From Cristatella mucedo (lineage: Eukaryota; Bryozoa; Phylactolaemata; Cristatellidae), in assembly GCA_009760855.2 (NCBI GenBank), contig WPIO01000001.1, positions 9,285,001 through 9,349,000 on the forward strand: a DNA stretch of 64,000 nt, given 5' to 3'. The position numbers were made by a program, and so were the translations under genes. Within the stretch, counting starts at the first letter, position 1. The number at the start of each line of letters is the position of its first letter. Under the pieces are notes generated by a model. The model did no database searches and was not told the DNA's origin. It was given only the letters and a program-made list of their open reading frames with translations. Of this stretch, positions 1 through 12,079 are shown in pieces.

Positions 1-60
1 AGGTCGGAGCAATAGAATAGAGGGACCTCAAGGTGAGTGACATAATCTTAAGGCCGATGT
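1..60 (-). repeat. LINE family A fragment (antisense)
   Basis: This short segment resembles part of the antisense family A copy near 23735-23790; both have a GAGGGACCT/GAAGGGACCT core followed by AGTGAGT and CTTAAG. It is probably the edge of a retrotransposon remnant running off the window. Support is similarity only. Confidence 0.35.
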
Positions 61-860
61 GCTCCTTAAAAGCAGCAAGGCAGATTTGGTAATAAGCAGC
101 TATTTTTCCAAATATCACTGGCCTGCAAAAAACTTACCACTTCTCTTTTAAATTGCACGCGCATCCCAAGCCACATGTTTTTCCTGCGTAACAAGTGACT
201 TGAACCACAATAGCAGTAACGAAAACAGGTACTACGTGTACACGTTGATACTGATGATATAAGATTTAAGTCAGGTGAGTAAACTAGATGCACCGCCCCC
301 ATACCTTTTATTTTTGAAACAGAAGTGGCTAGTTTTTCATCAGAAGAACCAAAGGTTGCTGACCCGGAGTCTTGCCAGTGGCTGCTTATGGGTCTGCACT
401 TCCTAAGTGATGTCATACAAAAAATTACAGGGCATGTCATTCACAACCCCAACCTCCAGGGGCAGCTGCTGCCTACACACTTGATGAGCCCCTGAACAAG
501 TATGCCTGACCAGCAACTTAGTTGGGTGTGTTGAGGAAGCAGACGGTAGTAGCATCCAGCTCTGGCCTCTCGCAACGTTCAAAGTAATAGTTTATGTATT
601 CGAGCTGCTGTCCGTGTTGCTAAAAAGGGAAAGAATAACTAGCCAATGTAACTTGGCAGGTCATAGCTCCAAGCAAAGGCTTGCTAATGCATCCAGTTGG
701 GTGTTCCCTCCATAATATCTGCATTCTACAAAGATAGGTAAGGATTATCCCATACTAATTAGAGAATTTTGTACCTGCTCTCCTCGGACCCAGGCCTTGG
801 ACTTCATCATCTTGCCACTATATCAACTCCAAATGGCCCTTGTAGGCTAAGTTTAGTGGT
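61..860. other. Spacer with two weak candidate exons
   Basis: No recognised protein is encoded here. On the minus strand, 402-305 is an open block between an AG and a GTATGG donor, and 619-518 is an open block after a TTTTTAG acceptor that ends in TAA. Either could belong to the downstream part of NOM1, but neither shows a MIF4G or MA3 motif I recognise, and their phases do not follow directly from exon 3. Confidence 0.3.
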
Positions 861-1872
<1,012 letters not shown>

Positions 1873-1995
1873 CTGTATCATCGTCATCATAGCCAGCTGT
1901 ATCCTCGTCAACGTCATCGGGAGCATCTGGATCAGCATCTGACTCAGCATCTGCTGAGACATGCGATTTCTTCGAATCGATGGCATCTAGGATGT
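1873..1995 (-). CDS. NOM1: NOM1 exon 3 (DGLDYIL motif end and acidic region)
   Basis: The acceptor AG lies at 1997-1996 and the donor is CAG|GTACTT at 1872. The two leading bases complete a Tyr codon left by exon 2, which rebuilds the GLDYILDAIDSKK motif of this family. The rest is Asp/Glu/Ala-rich (ESDADPDAPDDVDEDTAGYD), the usual acidic segment before MIF4G. An alternative acceptor 15 bases upstream has a better pyrimidine tract but puts a stop in frame. Confidence 0.7.
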
Positions 1996-4900
1996 CTAGG
2001 TAGCGGCTGTCAAGAAACTACGTGCATTACTGTGTAGCTGGAGCAAATAATAGGCAAACAGCATGGGCAAGCTGAGGGCAAACATTAGACAGCAACAATG
2101 AAGGATACAGTCAAGGCCTTCAGCAACAAAAATGGGTGGCAAAGTGCTCTTGTTTCTCCTCTTGTTCATGTGCAGCAGCTTCTCCATTCTCTTGATCTCA
2201 CGCTCGTCGTCACGCTGGGCCTCGACGAAGGCCCTCTTCTTAGCCTCCTCTTCACGTTCTTGCTCTTCCTTCTGGCGTCTCTTCTCCAGCATCTTAGCTC
2301 GCTTTGCCTTCAGCTTCTCGGCACGCTTTAGCTTGTCCTCGTAAGCCTTCTGCCTGACTGCCAACTGGCCGTCAAGTGTCGGCAGCTATTATGCAAAAGT
2401 GATAATACTCTGAACAACGAGCTAAAAAAAACTAACGACATAAACTTAAATTGTGCCCAGAATCCAGACAAGCAGCAAGCAAAGAATGGGCAACAGGAGC
2501 CCAAAACAAAGAATATTTCAGACTTTTCTTATGTTCATTCTAATATTGGAGTTACACATTTTTCTTTCTTAATCTTTGTAAATTCTGATGATTCGTAAGG
2601 CTAACAACACCAAAATGCCTTGCAAACAAACAGCCTCGTCGAAGGAAACCTTTACAGGGTTTGGCATCGGCGCAGTGCATAGTCAACTAGAGAATACTGC
2701 AGCACTGTGGCATGGAGTGAACATATTATTCTCAGCGAATTTAAACGACTGGCGTGTTGCCAAAAAACCCTACTTACTAAGGAAACAATTAACCTAATTG
2801 GCATGAAGGTTTTTGTGAGACTAGCTAAGTTAAGAACTGCCTGGACTTACCCTTGGAAAACGAGTCTACAATTGAAACCGGCATGATTGCTCAAAGATAC
2901 CTATCATATTAATTCCAACTATCCTATCCACACGGAGACCAAAAGTGGCTGCGATTGTAAGAGGAACTCCACACAAAACAATCAAGAGTAGAAAACAAAA
3001 CTGCAACATGTTTTTTACCCCAATAGCACGGGATACGCTTCGTCCATAATAAAACGACTCAAGCAGCCCACAACGGCAGCATTGTGCCACCACACACTGA
3101 AACAATTGTAAAACCACTGGGACGTGCTAGAAAGCCGCTGATTGGTGTAATGTTGCCATTACTGAAATCATTGAGCAAATCGAAGGTTTCCAAGAGCCTA
3201 AGCTAAGGTCTGAGTCACTGTTAGGTTTGAACAATTTTACAACGCTAATATGATGGAAGGAACCGCCTAAGCAAGGTGAAGACGCAAACCCTTGCAGTCA
3301 GTTGGCTTTTCAACAAGTAATGGTTCAGTTTTGACATGTAATGATGAAATACAGAAGTAAACACTATAAATCCATAAAATGGGGTAGCCGTCGGAGGGAC
3401 TGACATAACTTCACGATGCTATACAGCACAACCATAGCCCAGGTAGTACTACGAGTGATGATCACACCCTATGCCAGGCAGCCTGGCCGACGATCCTTTA
3501 AACACAGTAATTTGAAGCAGCACCAGGTCATGTTGACCGTCATTTGTGTGCTTCTTATCCCAAATCAGTGCAAGTACTTCTCTTCGTGACTACAGAGGTA
3601 TAGTTCTTACAAGGCACAAAAAATACTGACCATATTTCACATATTTACATTCCTGGGATATCCAAGGTAACTTTATCATAATAATAATAATAATTATGCA
3701 CTTTATAAAGTGCCCTCAGAGAACTCAATCTCTTTCTAGGCACTTTACATTTGCTGCAAAGGGAAATGCAATTGAATGGTGAGTAATATCATGCTTGATA
3801 AACAAACAAAATGAATAACGTGGTTAGGGGTGACATGCACAGGGTCAGAATGCATATGTGGTTAGTGGCAACATGCACCGTATCAGCACGCATAAGCACG
3901 TGCTAGACGAATCACAGGGACCCACTAAATGCTCTCCTAAATAACTTTCTGGGAGCTCGTACTTCATTCGAAACGTAGTGCAGACCTGAACTACTATTAA
4001 ACTACTGCTAAATCTGCTTAGCTTTCCCGGTGCCATATTGAACTTGTCTTTTTTGTTCCCGTGAGCTTGGCGTGTTTACCTAGGCATGATTTAATGCATG
4101 TTACTAACTAGAGGTCTTAGTTAACCAGTGGCCCCGAGTGTGCTTGCTTGTTCAAGCATGATACCTGGAATTCATAAACCTTAGTTAATGATTCTCTTGC
4201 AGTTAGTTGCAAATCACAAAGAAAGAGATATGGCTCTCTTTGGATGCTATACAAACGACTTATTATTATTATTATTACCAGCAACTTCACAGACCTGCCC
4301 AGAAGAATCCAAGTCTTGCACCACTTAGGCTGTCATAATTCAATATGTAATAAATCTTGATTGTACATGTGTTCCTGGACAGCAAATAATATTTTGCTAT
4401 TGCTTTTACCTCAAAATTACAGAAAATGATCATTATACCCCCAAACTTTGCCTTTTTTGTAGCAAGATAAGCAGTAATCTTAAATGTACTTATTTTGCAG
4501 CTATATAGCAAAAAGTCGGTTTACAAATTTCACGTTTTTGCATCAAATGTATTTTAATACATAATCACGATTATAAATCCTACAGCAATCAAAATGAAAT
4601 TGTCATAAAAACGTTGAACGGTTCTACATTTTATGTATCTAGCTTTATTATAGATCACTAGACGATGTCATTGAGGCATGATACTGGCCAGTTGTTCTAT
4701 GCATTTTAATACATCATTAATGCCTCCCTTACTGATACTTTCCAGTCATACAAATAGCATAAACATGTGAGCCTTAAGCTCATCAGTTTTGTTTATTACG
4801 GCTTGGCTCCTTCGTACCTAGCTAGAACAGGCTGAACTGCTGCATCAGTTTCAGCCTGTTCGCGCCCTCAGGTCCTGTGTGGACAATAAATTAGCTGTCC

Positions 4901-7900
4901 CATTCCTCCACTTTAAGACAGTTGGCGACAGAAGCTTTAGCTCTGCAGGTCCTAGACTGTGGAACTTGCTTCCACAATTCTTACGCAACGACAACTACTC
5001 TCCTACTGCCGACTATGGTACATCCTTTTCAGCGGTCCTGAGCTGCTACTTCTATGCTACTCACTACCTCAACTGCTCTCCTACTCTGCTATGCCTCCCA
5101 CTTTCTCTTTGTTGCGTGAGACGAAGTCTGTTGGGTACCGAATGCGAACCCAAAGCCGCTAAGGCTGTGAGTGCGCTATATAAAACTCTCCTGCGTAACA
5201 CCCACATGGTCTTTACGACTTTGTGGGAGTTACAGACGGAGATACGTATTACCAGCTGCCTAAGCGAATACATACATGCATTTTCTTGAGATGGCATCAA
5301 AAGGCAGCAAACATATGATACACGTGTTTTGCTAAGTGTGAGAGACAATAAATCAAGGCAGGGGCATGTTTTCAGTGCCCATCTCTTCTTCTGGCTCACT
5401 CGGTGCATCACCAAGAAGACTCCAGCAGCAATAAAAACCTAGCTGGACGAGTTGACATGTGATCAGTTCTACTGGGTCATTAGAGATTTCGAAATGGTGG
5501 CAACTCTTTGCTGTTTCCAAGGCATTTTAATATATTGTCCTGCCATCTCTGCCTCTCGGACAGAAGGAACCACCATGTTTACTATCACTGCCTGGACTGG
5601 CCACTGCAGACCGAGTTCTCTGATTTAAAGTTTGGTTGATTTAGCAGTCTCACTTATATATCCCCAGAAGTGCCTTAACGGCTATCACCGCTATTTGCAG
5701 TGGGCAACAAAAGATCACTCACAGTAAGACTCGAACCCACCAACTGGGTCATGAAGAGCAAGAACCTCACCCCTGGGCTAAGACCCAGGGGTATTCTTTC
5801 GAAGAGGAACTAAATAAGAGCCACTAATTGACTCCTGAAAGACGCTGATGCCACTATTGCACATTTAACTATACTTATAAAACAATTTGTCCCAGCCCTA
5901 GATAAGAGTACGAACTCTTCGAGTACCTTCAAAACTTCATCCTTAAGCTGTCTCAAGCACATGTCAAAGCCAGTATTTTTGTGGGGCCAAGATACAAGGA
6001 TGATTGAGTGCAATGATTTCCCCAAGAAGCTCACTAGTAAGGACAAGGCAGCTTGGACTAGCTTTGTTGCAGTGGTTAGGGGCTTCCTGGGCAGTGGAGG
6101 GAGGATTTAGTGGACTTTTAATGGATAGATTATGCAATATTCGGCTGGCCTAGAGTAGCATGCTTGCATTTAACGACTAAGGACCTCGGCTAGAGTCGAG
6201 AGGCATATGCAAAGGGCCTAGATACAGATCACGTGCTCTTCAGGGCTGTGCAAACAAATTATATTCTATGAATTTTATGAGAACATGTTCGAAGACTACA
6301 TCTAAGGGCTGGTTTGTAAAAGTATTTAACAGGCTAGTCCTAAATCTAAAAAACTAAGCATTTTTAAATATTCTGTAGACGTTTTTGTAGACCTTCAGTA
6401 TTACAACATGTTAATACTGGTTAATTTGTTTTAATCATCCGACTAAATGTGATTCAAAAGATTCAGCACAGTAGAGTATTCGTCCATTTCTATCGGAAAC
6501 GCATACATTTCAAATGTATCACTGTTCTAGTCACAAAAGCAAAGTTCTAGTCAATAGTAATCACCGCCTGTAACTCATAAGGCATAAACTCATGCAAAAT
6601 AACACTATGCAGGAACCAAAAATGTGTTACATGGCCTAATTCCTACATAAATCATCTACAATAGCCAAAATATGCCTAGTGGTTCTTCACGAACGAGTGC
6701 AAACACGACAAAAAATATCAACAATATTCCACAGGTCATACTAACTACAGGTGTTCCAAATCACTGACATTTAGGCTCATTACATGACCATCTGAGCCAG
6801 AACAGATACACGATGCTCAATTCTAATCCCTGCATAGAGGAACTCATTGAAAGATGATGACAGGCTCATTCATGGTCTCGTTTTACCAAATGTGCATGCA
6901 TAAGCAACACATCAGTTATGACAATTTTCAATTCAAACTGACACGTTACTAAACAAAAGCTATTATCTTCACTAACTTTAACTAATAAAGCTCGAGCTTC
7001 TGGAAGCTCATTCATGGCACACTAGGTAAGGCGGTTGCTTTCACGACCTCGGTCCCGAGGTCGTGGGTTCGATTCCTGCGTTGGGTGGTTCTTTATCGCC
7101 ACTGCAAGTGGTGGTGATAGCCGTAAATGCTCTTATGTCGCTATACAAAAAGAGGCTGCTTCATCGGCTAGGATTTATTTATTTATTATGATCCTGCTAC
7201 ATAAAACATACATGCATAAGCAACCCATATTACAGAGCTAGAGTATTTGTGATGCAAAAATGACATTACAATGAAAGCTAATATATTCACTAATTTAAAC
7301 TATAAAAATAGATTAATTGAAAGGACAGGTGGACTCTGGTGTCAGAGGTCATGGGCTCAGCAATCAAGTAGGATGAACATATTCTAGTGCCACAATATCC
7401 CTGGTGTCGTTATGGTGTTATTTAAGTCCAACTAACGATTCAACAGCAAAGCAAAAGAGTAAAGGCATGAGTTCAGAGAACTGCATGAGAAACTGGCTTC
7501 CTACAAAGATGCATTCATTGTTATTGGCAATCAGAGTTCAGAGTTGACAAACTCAAGCGCCACAGACAAGCGTTGAATACTTGCATGAGAACCTAACTCA
7601 CTAAAAACCATTAGGTAAATACCTTATTTGTGAAGTCCAGCACGATCTCTTTATCTTTCACATATCAGTTGTCTACATCCTCGAGCTAAAACTCGAGTAC
7701 ATCAAATAGGGCTTACAAGTTGATTATCTAATAGACTCGCTTAATAGTACCGAGTAGTGTTGACTAGTCTGGCCTGGAATTAATGAAGAATTATTACTAG
7801 AGACAATTCGTAGAACCATGGTCTGACATGTGAGGATATAACTAACAACTCTAGTCTGAAAAATCTTGCCCTGCTTAATGTCTACTCCTTTATATCCGAT

Positions 7901-9089
7901 GAATATTTACTTGTTCACGCATAACGATATGTTATAGCTATTTCAGTTTGAGCACAGGTGCTGATCTCAAACCAGACACTACACAGTGTGGTGCATAATT
8001 CCCTTTCAGCTATTTTTAAAGCACCTGGCAGAGACTTAAGTTATCTTATGTTGTTATACAAACAAAATAAAGTCATTCTTGTTAGTATAGCAGGCAGCAC
8101 TCTCCCGGGCGAGGTCAACTTGCCGGAAATGTTGGCCGTTCTAAACTTACCAAGCATGACTTACTTACCAAACTTACCAAGTATGATCCTTGGTACCACA
8201 ACAGTCTCACAATAAATTATTTTACCACCAACGCCTTCAATAATAACTGGAAGCATGGGAGCGGCCGGTATCAGAATAGCTGCCTAGATCCCAGCGACTC
8301 TTAATTCAACCTCAAGCCACCACAACGTGGCAATCCTGTGATTCAAGGCTCCTAATCTCGATTAAGAGCAAAGAAAACACCGCATCACTTTTTACGTAGT
8401 CTTTGGGCAAAGGTATGCACGATTCACTAAAGAATACGCCGTCGAGGACACAGTTCACGGAAGACCAGCACCAGAAAGAGGCCCGCATTCTATTGCTAGT
8501 CGTGATCACTACACGTGCATGTGGCTATTAGGTTGAATACAAGAATACAAACACGCGTATTTTTCAACCGACGCAGAGGCTTAAAGCCATTACGCACTGG
8601 TTGACATCTCAGGTAATCGAAATGCTCTATTACTGTTGGTCGTTCTGGTAAAGTTTGATTAGTTATCTTAACACAATCAGCACTGAGTGTCCGTTTATAT
8701 CCTACTATCCACAAGATAGCTAGAAAGTTACCGGCGTATATAGAATGTCATGCTTTCCAGTCGCCAGACATGTATGTCCGATTAATTTACAGTACCTATC
8801 CTTGCTGACGAGCCACGTAACACACAAGCAGAAGCAGCAGAAATGAGCGGCGGAAGCAGAAATTTTAGCACCACAGTCACGCGGAAAAACTTACCTCTGC
8901 CTTTCTGACGAACGCATTTTTGCGAGCCTTCTTCAGCTTTCGCTCGACTTTTCGACGTTCTTTCCGCGAGAAAGACAGCTGTTTGACGCCAGTGCCCTCC
9001 TCAGTTGGAGGCTTTTCCCGAGTTGATCTTTCTAAGAAATGACCCAATCGTTTAAGATTCGTTCGACGTCCTTCGTGCCGAGCTTCCAT
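1873..9089 (-). CDS. NOM1: NOM1-like nucleolar MIF4G protein, 5' part (3 exons)
   Basis: I join 9089-8895, 2385-2109 and 1995-1873 on the minus strand. This gives 198 codons plus one base with every junction in phase. The N-terminus carries a basic SRKERRKVERKLKKARKNAF block, then a long Lys/Glu-rich helix, then KSTLPPIFVAEGLDYILDA, then an acidic Asp-rich stretch. In known NOM1/Sgd1 proteins the same order occurs: a basic N-terminus, a DGLDYIL-type motif and an acidic region before MIF4G and MA3. Those proteins act in the nucleolus in small-subunit rRNA processing and recruit eIF4A-type helicases. The MIF4G and MA3 exons are not visible here and are expected downstream, toward or past base 1. 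The start at 9089 is the first in-frame ATG; the frame stays open to 9182 without another ATG. Confidence 0.72.
2109..2385 (-). CDS. NOM1: NOM1 exon 2 (charged helix and GLDY motif)
   Basis: The exon opens after ATAATAG with LPTLDGQLAVRQK in phase 0. It runs through a Lys/Arg/Glu-rich predicted coiled helix (KLKAKRAKMLEKRRQKEEQE) and ends with KSTLPPIFVAEGLD. The donor is ACT|GTATCC. A basic helix followed by a Leu-Pro, Phe-Val, Gly-Leu-Asp motif is characteristic of NOM1/Sgd1. Reading through the donor gives a hydrophobic run and then a stop, as expected of intron. Confidence 0.75.
2386..3676. other. NOM1 intron 1, 3' part
   Basis: AT-rich intron sequence with no coding block or repeat that I recognise. 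Confidence 0.5.
3677..3930 (-). repeat. LINE family A 3' end (antisense)
   Basis: In antisense this shows (AAT)n, the conserved tail (GCCCTCAGAGAACTCAATCT then CTAGGCACTTTA) and then the family A 3' untranslated region with ATGCACAGGGTCAG and GCATAAGCAC. The same order occurs at 12809-12985 and 23095-23520 and, in sense, at 62370-62610. Confidence 0.85.
4035..4284 (+). repeat. Family C retrotransposon 3' fragment
   Basis: It starts with TTGTCTTTTTTG and ends with a degenerate AAAGAGATATGGCTCTCTTTGGATGCTATA tail and (ATT)n. The fragment at 35015-35300 has the same start, internal order and tail, so the two are copies of one 3' region distinct from families A and B. No coding sequence is attached. 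Confidence 0.55.
4795..5290 (+). mobile_element. LINE family B, 3' end of RT ORF and UTR
   Basis: The reading frame from about 4880 has FKTVGDRSFSSAGPRLWNLL, the usual last block of CR1/L2-like reverse transcriptase ORFs (Gly-Asp-Arg-x-Phe-Ser then Pro-x-x-Trp-Asn). It is followed by a 3' region with CTACTCACTACCTCAACTGC and GTGAGTGCGCTATATAAAAC. The same blocks recur at 14030-14330, 49250-49510 and, inverted, 52025-52310. The upstream RT is missing, so this is a 5'-truncated dead copy. Confidence 0.8.
5291..5637. other. No gene seen
   Basis: Intron sequence of NOM1 between two repeats. No feature was recognised. Confidence 0.4.
5638..5795 (-). repeat. tRNA-derived SINE (type 1, divergent)
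   Basis: In antisense it holds the TTAACGGCTATCACCGCT block and a B-box complement (GACTCGAACCC). It ends in a degenerate head with CTGGGCTAAGACC. The palindromic arm seen in other copies is degraded here. Confidence 0.7.
5796..7010. other. NOM1 intron 1, no feature recognised
   Basis: AT-rich sequence with no long open frame of convincing composition and no known repeat. Confidence 0.4.
7014..7185 (+). repeat. tRNA-derived SINE (type 1)
   Basis: It opens with a tRNA-like head (GGCACACTAGGTAAGGCGG as A-box region, GGGTTCGATTCCTGC as B box). Between the boxes lies a perfect palindrome, CACGACCTCGG then CCGAGGTCGTG. The body has TATCGCCACTGCAAGTGGTG, GATAGCCGTAAA and a GAGGCTG end. At least eight other copies in the window share this structure. 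Confidence 0.9.
7190..8890. other. NOM1 intron 1, 5' part
   Basis: There are short open frames but none has recognisable protein motifs or good splice sites. No repeat family was recognised. Confidence 0.4.
8895..9089 (-). CDS. NOM1: NOM1 exon 1 (basic N-terminus)
   Basis: The exon starts MEARHEGRRTNLKRLGHF and ends AFVRKAE at a strong donor, GAG|GTAAGT. It has 65 codons. The block SRKERRKVERKLKKARKN is a nuclear/nucleolar-type basic helix also found at the N-terminus of animal NOM1. Exon 2 continues in phase 0 after a 6.5-kb intron. The ATG at 9089 is chosen because the open frame upstream has no other ATG; one at 9184 is in a different frame. Confidence 0.7.
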
Positions 9090-9555
9090 TTTCACCGTGC
9101 GGCGCGCAACCAGTAGCTGGTCGCAGCCTAGATACCCACGCTCGCACAGCGAGCTGCCATGTCTAATTGAGAGCGAGGCCACATTATAAGGCTTCCGTCG
9201 TCTAGCTATTTTCTTGGGATCTTCCGTTCTGGTGAGAACAAAGAAGCGTGCACTGCAATAAGATACCCTTAATATAAATTATAACTCTGAAATTCTCTGA
9301 GCTAACAAATAATTAACAAGGTCGCGTTCAAGCAACGACATGTACTTTCTTAAGCAAGCAGGGTTGGGGTCTGTCGCAGCGAGCCCATTAAGTTTCGTCA
9401 ATAGACTGGTCATTTCCTCAGCTCCAGCGTTGCGACATTAAATAGTGATAATACATCTGTCTAGTATCATCAGAGAAATGAATATCTTTATTGGCACATC
9501 ACTTAGGCTGCGAAATAATTTCTTCACTTAATTGGTTGGTTATAACATTCCTTAT
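9090..9555. other. Presumed NOM1 5' UTR and promoter region
   Basis: The segment directly upstream of the NOM1 start codon should hold the 5' UTR and core promoter. I see no clear TATA box or initiator, so this rests on position only. Confidence 0.3.
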
Positions 9556-9622
9556 TGCCTAGAAAGAGATTGGGTTATCTGAGGGCGCTTTATCAAGTGC
9601 ATTATTATTATTGTTATTATTG
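9556..9622 (+). repeat. Solo LINE tail
   Basis: The conserved tail alone: TGCCTAGAAAGAGATTGGGT, TATCTGAGGGCGCTTTATCA, then (ATT)n. No LINE body is attached, so it is an extreme 5'-truncated insertion. Confidence 0.85.
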
Positions 9623-10700
9623 CGGCACGCGCAAGCATACAGGTTATTCGTGCCAAAGCATAAGCTGAAATAACCTGACATTGCTCTATGAACAAACGAC
9701 ACCGTATTAGCTGGGTATTCAAGCGGAGGGAGATTTTCAGAGAAAGGAGTAATTTGAAATTTTTGACAATTACGACTTGTTCTTGAATTTTGGTGAGTAG
9801 TGGTAACGTCATAAAATTGCGCTCGCTATCTGGATAGAAGCTCGGGATGAAGTTTAGGTCGTCCAAAAAAGCACCAAGAGGCTGTAGCCGAGGGCGCCGC
9901 ACGAATGACAATTTTGGCGGCAGATCTGGTCAATCGTAGCGGAGGGTTATCTGTTAATTCTAGAGTTTTGTGCCGGAGGAATAATTCACCACGAATACGA
10001 AGCAATACTGAAGCAAACAAAAATCTTATTTTCGGAAACAAGAATGCTGTAAAATGACTGTAGGTTGAATATCAATGCCATAATCTCGCTCGTGCCTAAA
10101 TATGAGACATTAGCCCGTCACCAGATACCTAAAACTTCTGCAAGCCCGCTGCCATCGGATATTGGTTAAATTAGACTGATTTGAAGTGGAAGGGGTAATT
10201 TTGAAGATGCATGCGACCTTATATCCAGCGATATTTTAGGCTGCGTGTCTCTGAGGCTTTTTTTATTCGTGCAGCAGTTGAAGTGTATCGCCTAATTCCC
10301 GGCCACGGTATTTGTTGTAATTAGAGCTCCCAAGTGCAAATCCGTGGATACATTGAGTAAAGCATCAACAGACACCTTTTCTAATTGTTTGAAGTCGTGA
10401 GCAAGTATTTATTTCTACATTATTCCTCAGACAAAAGAGAAAATCTTTAGCTCATGCTGTTCCACGGGATTCAGTGTTACGTTCTGGATGAGTTTGCTCC
10501 TGTGACTAAGCACAATGTACGTCAATTAAGACATCGGCTACCATTTACTGCTTACATTCAACTGACTAGGGCTACTAAGTGAAAATTTAAAAGGGCAAAA
10601 AAGATATAACAAATTGTCCTTCGTCTTGTCCTTTAAAGTCTATGAGAGGACATATCAATACATGCTGGCTAATGCCCTAAGTCAAACTTGTGTAGCAAAA
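9623..10700. other. No gene seen
   Basis: Spacer between the NOM1 promoter and LINE relics. The minus-strand frames at 9552-10041 have no recognisable motif. Confidence 0.4.
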
Positions 10701-11155
10701 TATAGAATTCTATATGCATAATCCAAACATTCAGCCATCTCCTACACAGCTCCGAGATCAGCAACGCACCCACTGAACCCTGGGTAAAATGCTATCCCCA
10801 CTGAGCTCCTCAACCTTCCGTTCCTTGCTCCACTTCATTGCCCACCTTCAACCTGACCTTCCTGATGACCTTATCTCGGAGTTCATCTCCCAGTTTAAGA
10901 AGACGCCTAAACCTCTGATAGAAATGCCGGCTAATCTTCTTCTTATTTATCTGGATTTGCTGTTGCCCTAGATAAAATACTATTTAAATACGTCCTTTGG
11001 TTGCGTCTCTGTCTCTTTGTTGATGGATCTCTTCCATCCAATCAATAAGATGTCGACGCTAGAATAGAAGGACTTAAGCCAGTTCCAGCCAGTTCCCTTA
11101 TTGCCGTTTCTAAGGCACTCGAATGGTTAGTATCACACTCGTTAAATTTGCACAA
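10701..11155 (+). mobile_element. LINE family A fragment (start of RT)
   Basis: The translation has LISEFISQFKKTPKPLIEMP followed by LLLIYLDLLLP, matching the family A block near 60530-60640 (IQIFISQSKKSTSP, then LLLGSIDILLP). A little further on a CCCTTATTGCCGTTTCTAAG block corresponds to the LLPFLSK motif. Several frame breaks make it a pseudogene fragment. Confidence 0.65.
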
Positions 11156-11350
11156 CGATACCTACTCACCTGCTGCCGACAGTGGCAATTCCTTTCAAGG
11201 AATCTTGAGCTGCTACTTCGTGCTACTCACTTCCTCAACTGCATTCCCGACGCAGCTATGCTTCTATCTATTTGAACCCATTGGCGGAGACCCTGGTTCC
11301 CGCAAAGGCCCCATTCTCAAAGTATTTAATGAATCATTTTATAGAAGATA
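11156..11350 (+). mobile_element. LINE family B fragment
   Basis: The frame HNDTYSPAADSGNSFQGILS matches the family B block RNDNYSPTADYGTSFSAVLS at 4987-5040, followed by CTACTTCGTGCTACTCACTTCC. It abuts a family A fragment. Confidence 0.7.
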
Positions 11351-12075
11351 GTCAAAATCGTTGAAAAACCAGAAAAACTTCATGTTCAGTTATACCTGTC
11401 GTGCTATAAACGAAGGAAGCCGGCGCAGCTTCCGCATCCGCTCACGGCGCCGTACGCGTAGTTCGCAAAGAAAAACTGGTGGTTGGTGTCGAAACGCCGA
11501 AGACGAAGCCCGGCCTCCCGAAGGCCCTTCCCCGCTCTACAGCCTGGCCAGACCTCACCCTTGTCTTTCTTCGCCAACAAGCAGAGAATAAAAATTGAAC
11601 TCTGATCGCGGCATAGCTTTATTAACCAAAAGAAGATGATCGAGCCTATAACGATGTCTATCTGACTATTATTCGAGGCGTTATAGAGTTTTTGCGAGAC
11701 CAGCGTCCTTTTGGGGACCCGGGTCCCTGCCAATTGGTTCATTTGCTGCTTGAAATAAAGTCTATTGGCTACCGTATGAACCAATTGCATATCGTGAAAA
11801 GCCGCACAGGCTTTGATACTGTCCTTCATAACACCCAACAAGTCCTTCTGGCTATTTGTAATTGCAATGGGAGATACGCTAAACTACATTAAGATTACGT
11901 GCATACATCAATCCAAAAACCCAAATCGGATTTTAAAGCAGATCATTCCAATGATTCAGCAATACTGTAAGTTTATAACGACCTTTATAGGAATGCTGCT
12001 GAAGTAATCCCTACGCCGCTCCTGAGGATCTCTAGGCAGGTCTTTGATCAAACTGATTTCGTACTTGCTTAGGTA
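11351..12075. other. Spacer with a family B relic near 11755-11840
   Basis: GTCTATTGGCTACCGTATGA resembles the family B 3' region (TCTGTTGGGTACCGAATGCG). The GC-rich island 11420-11580 is open on both strands but has no recognised motif. Confidence 0.35.
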
Positions 12076-12079
12076 AGCA

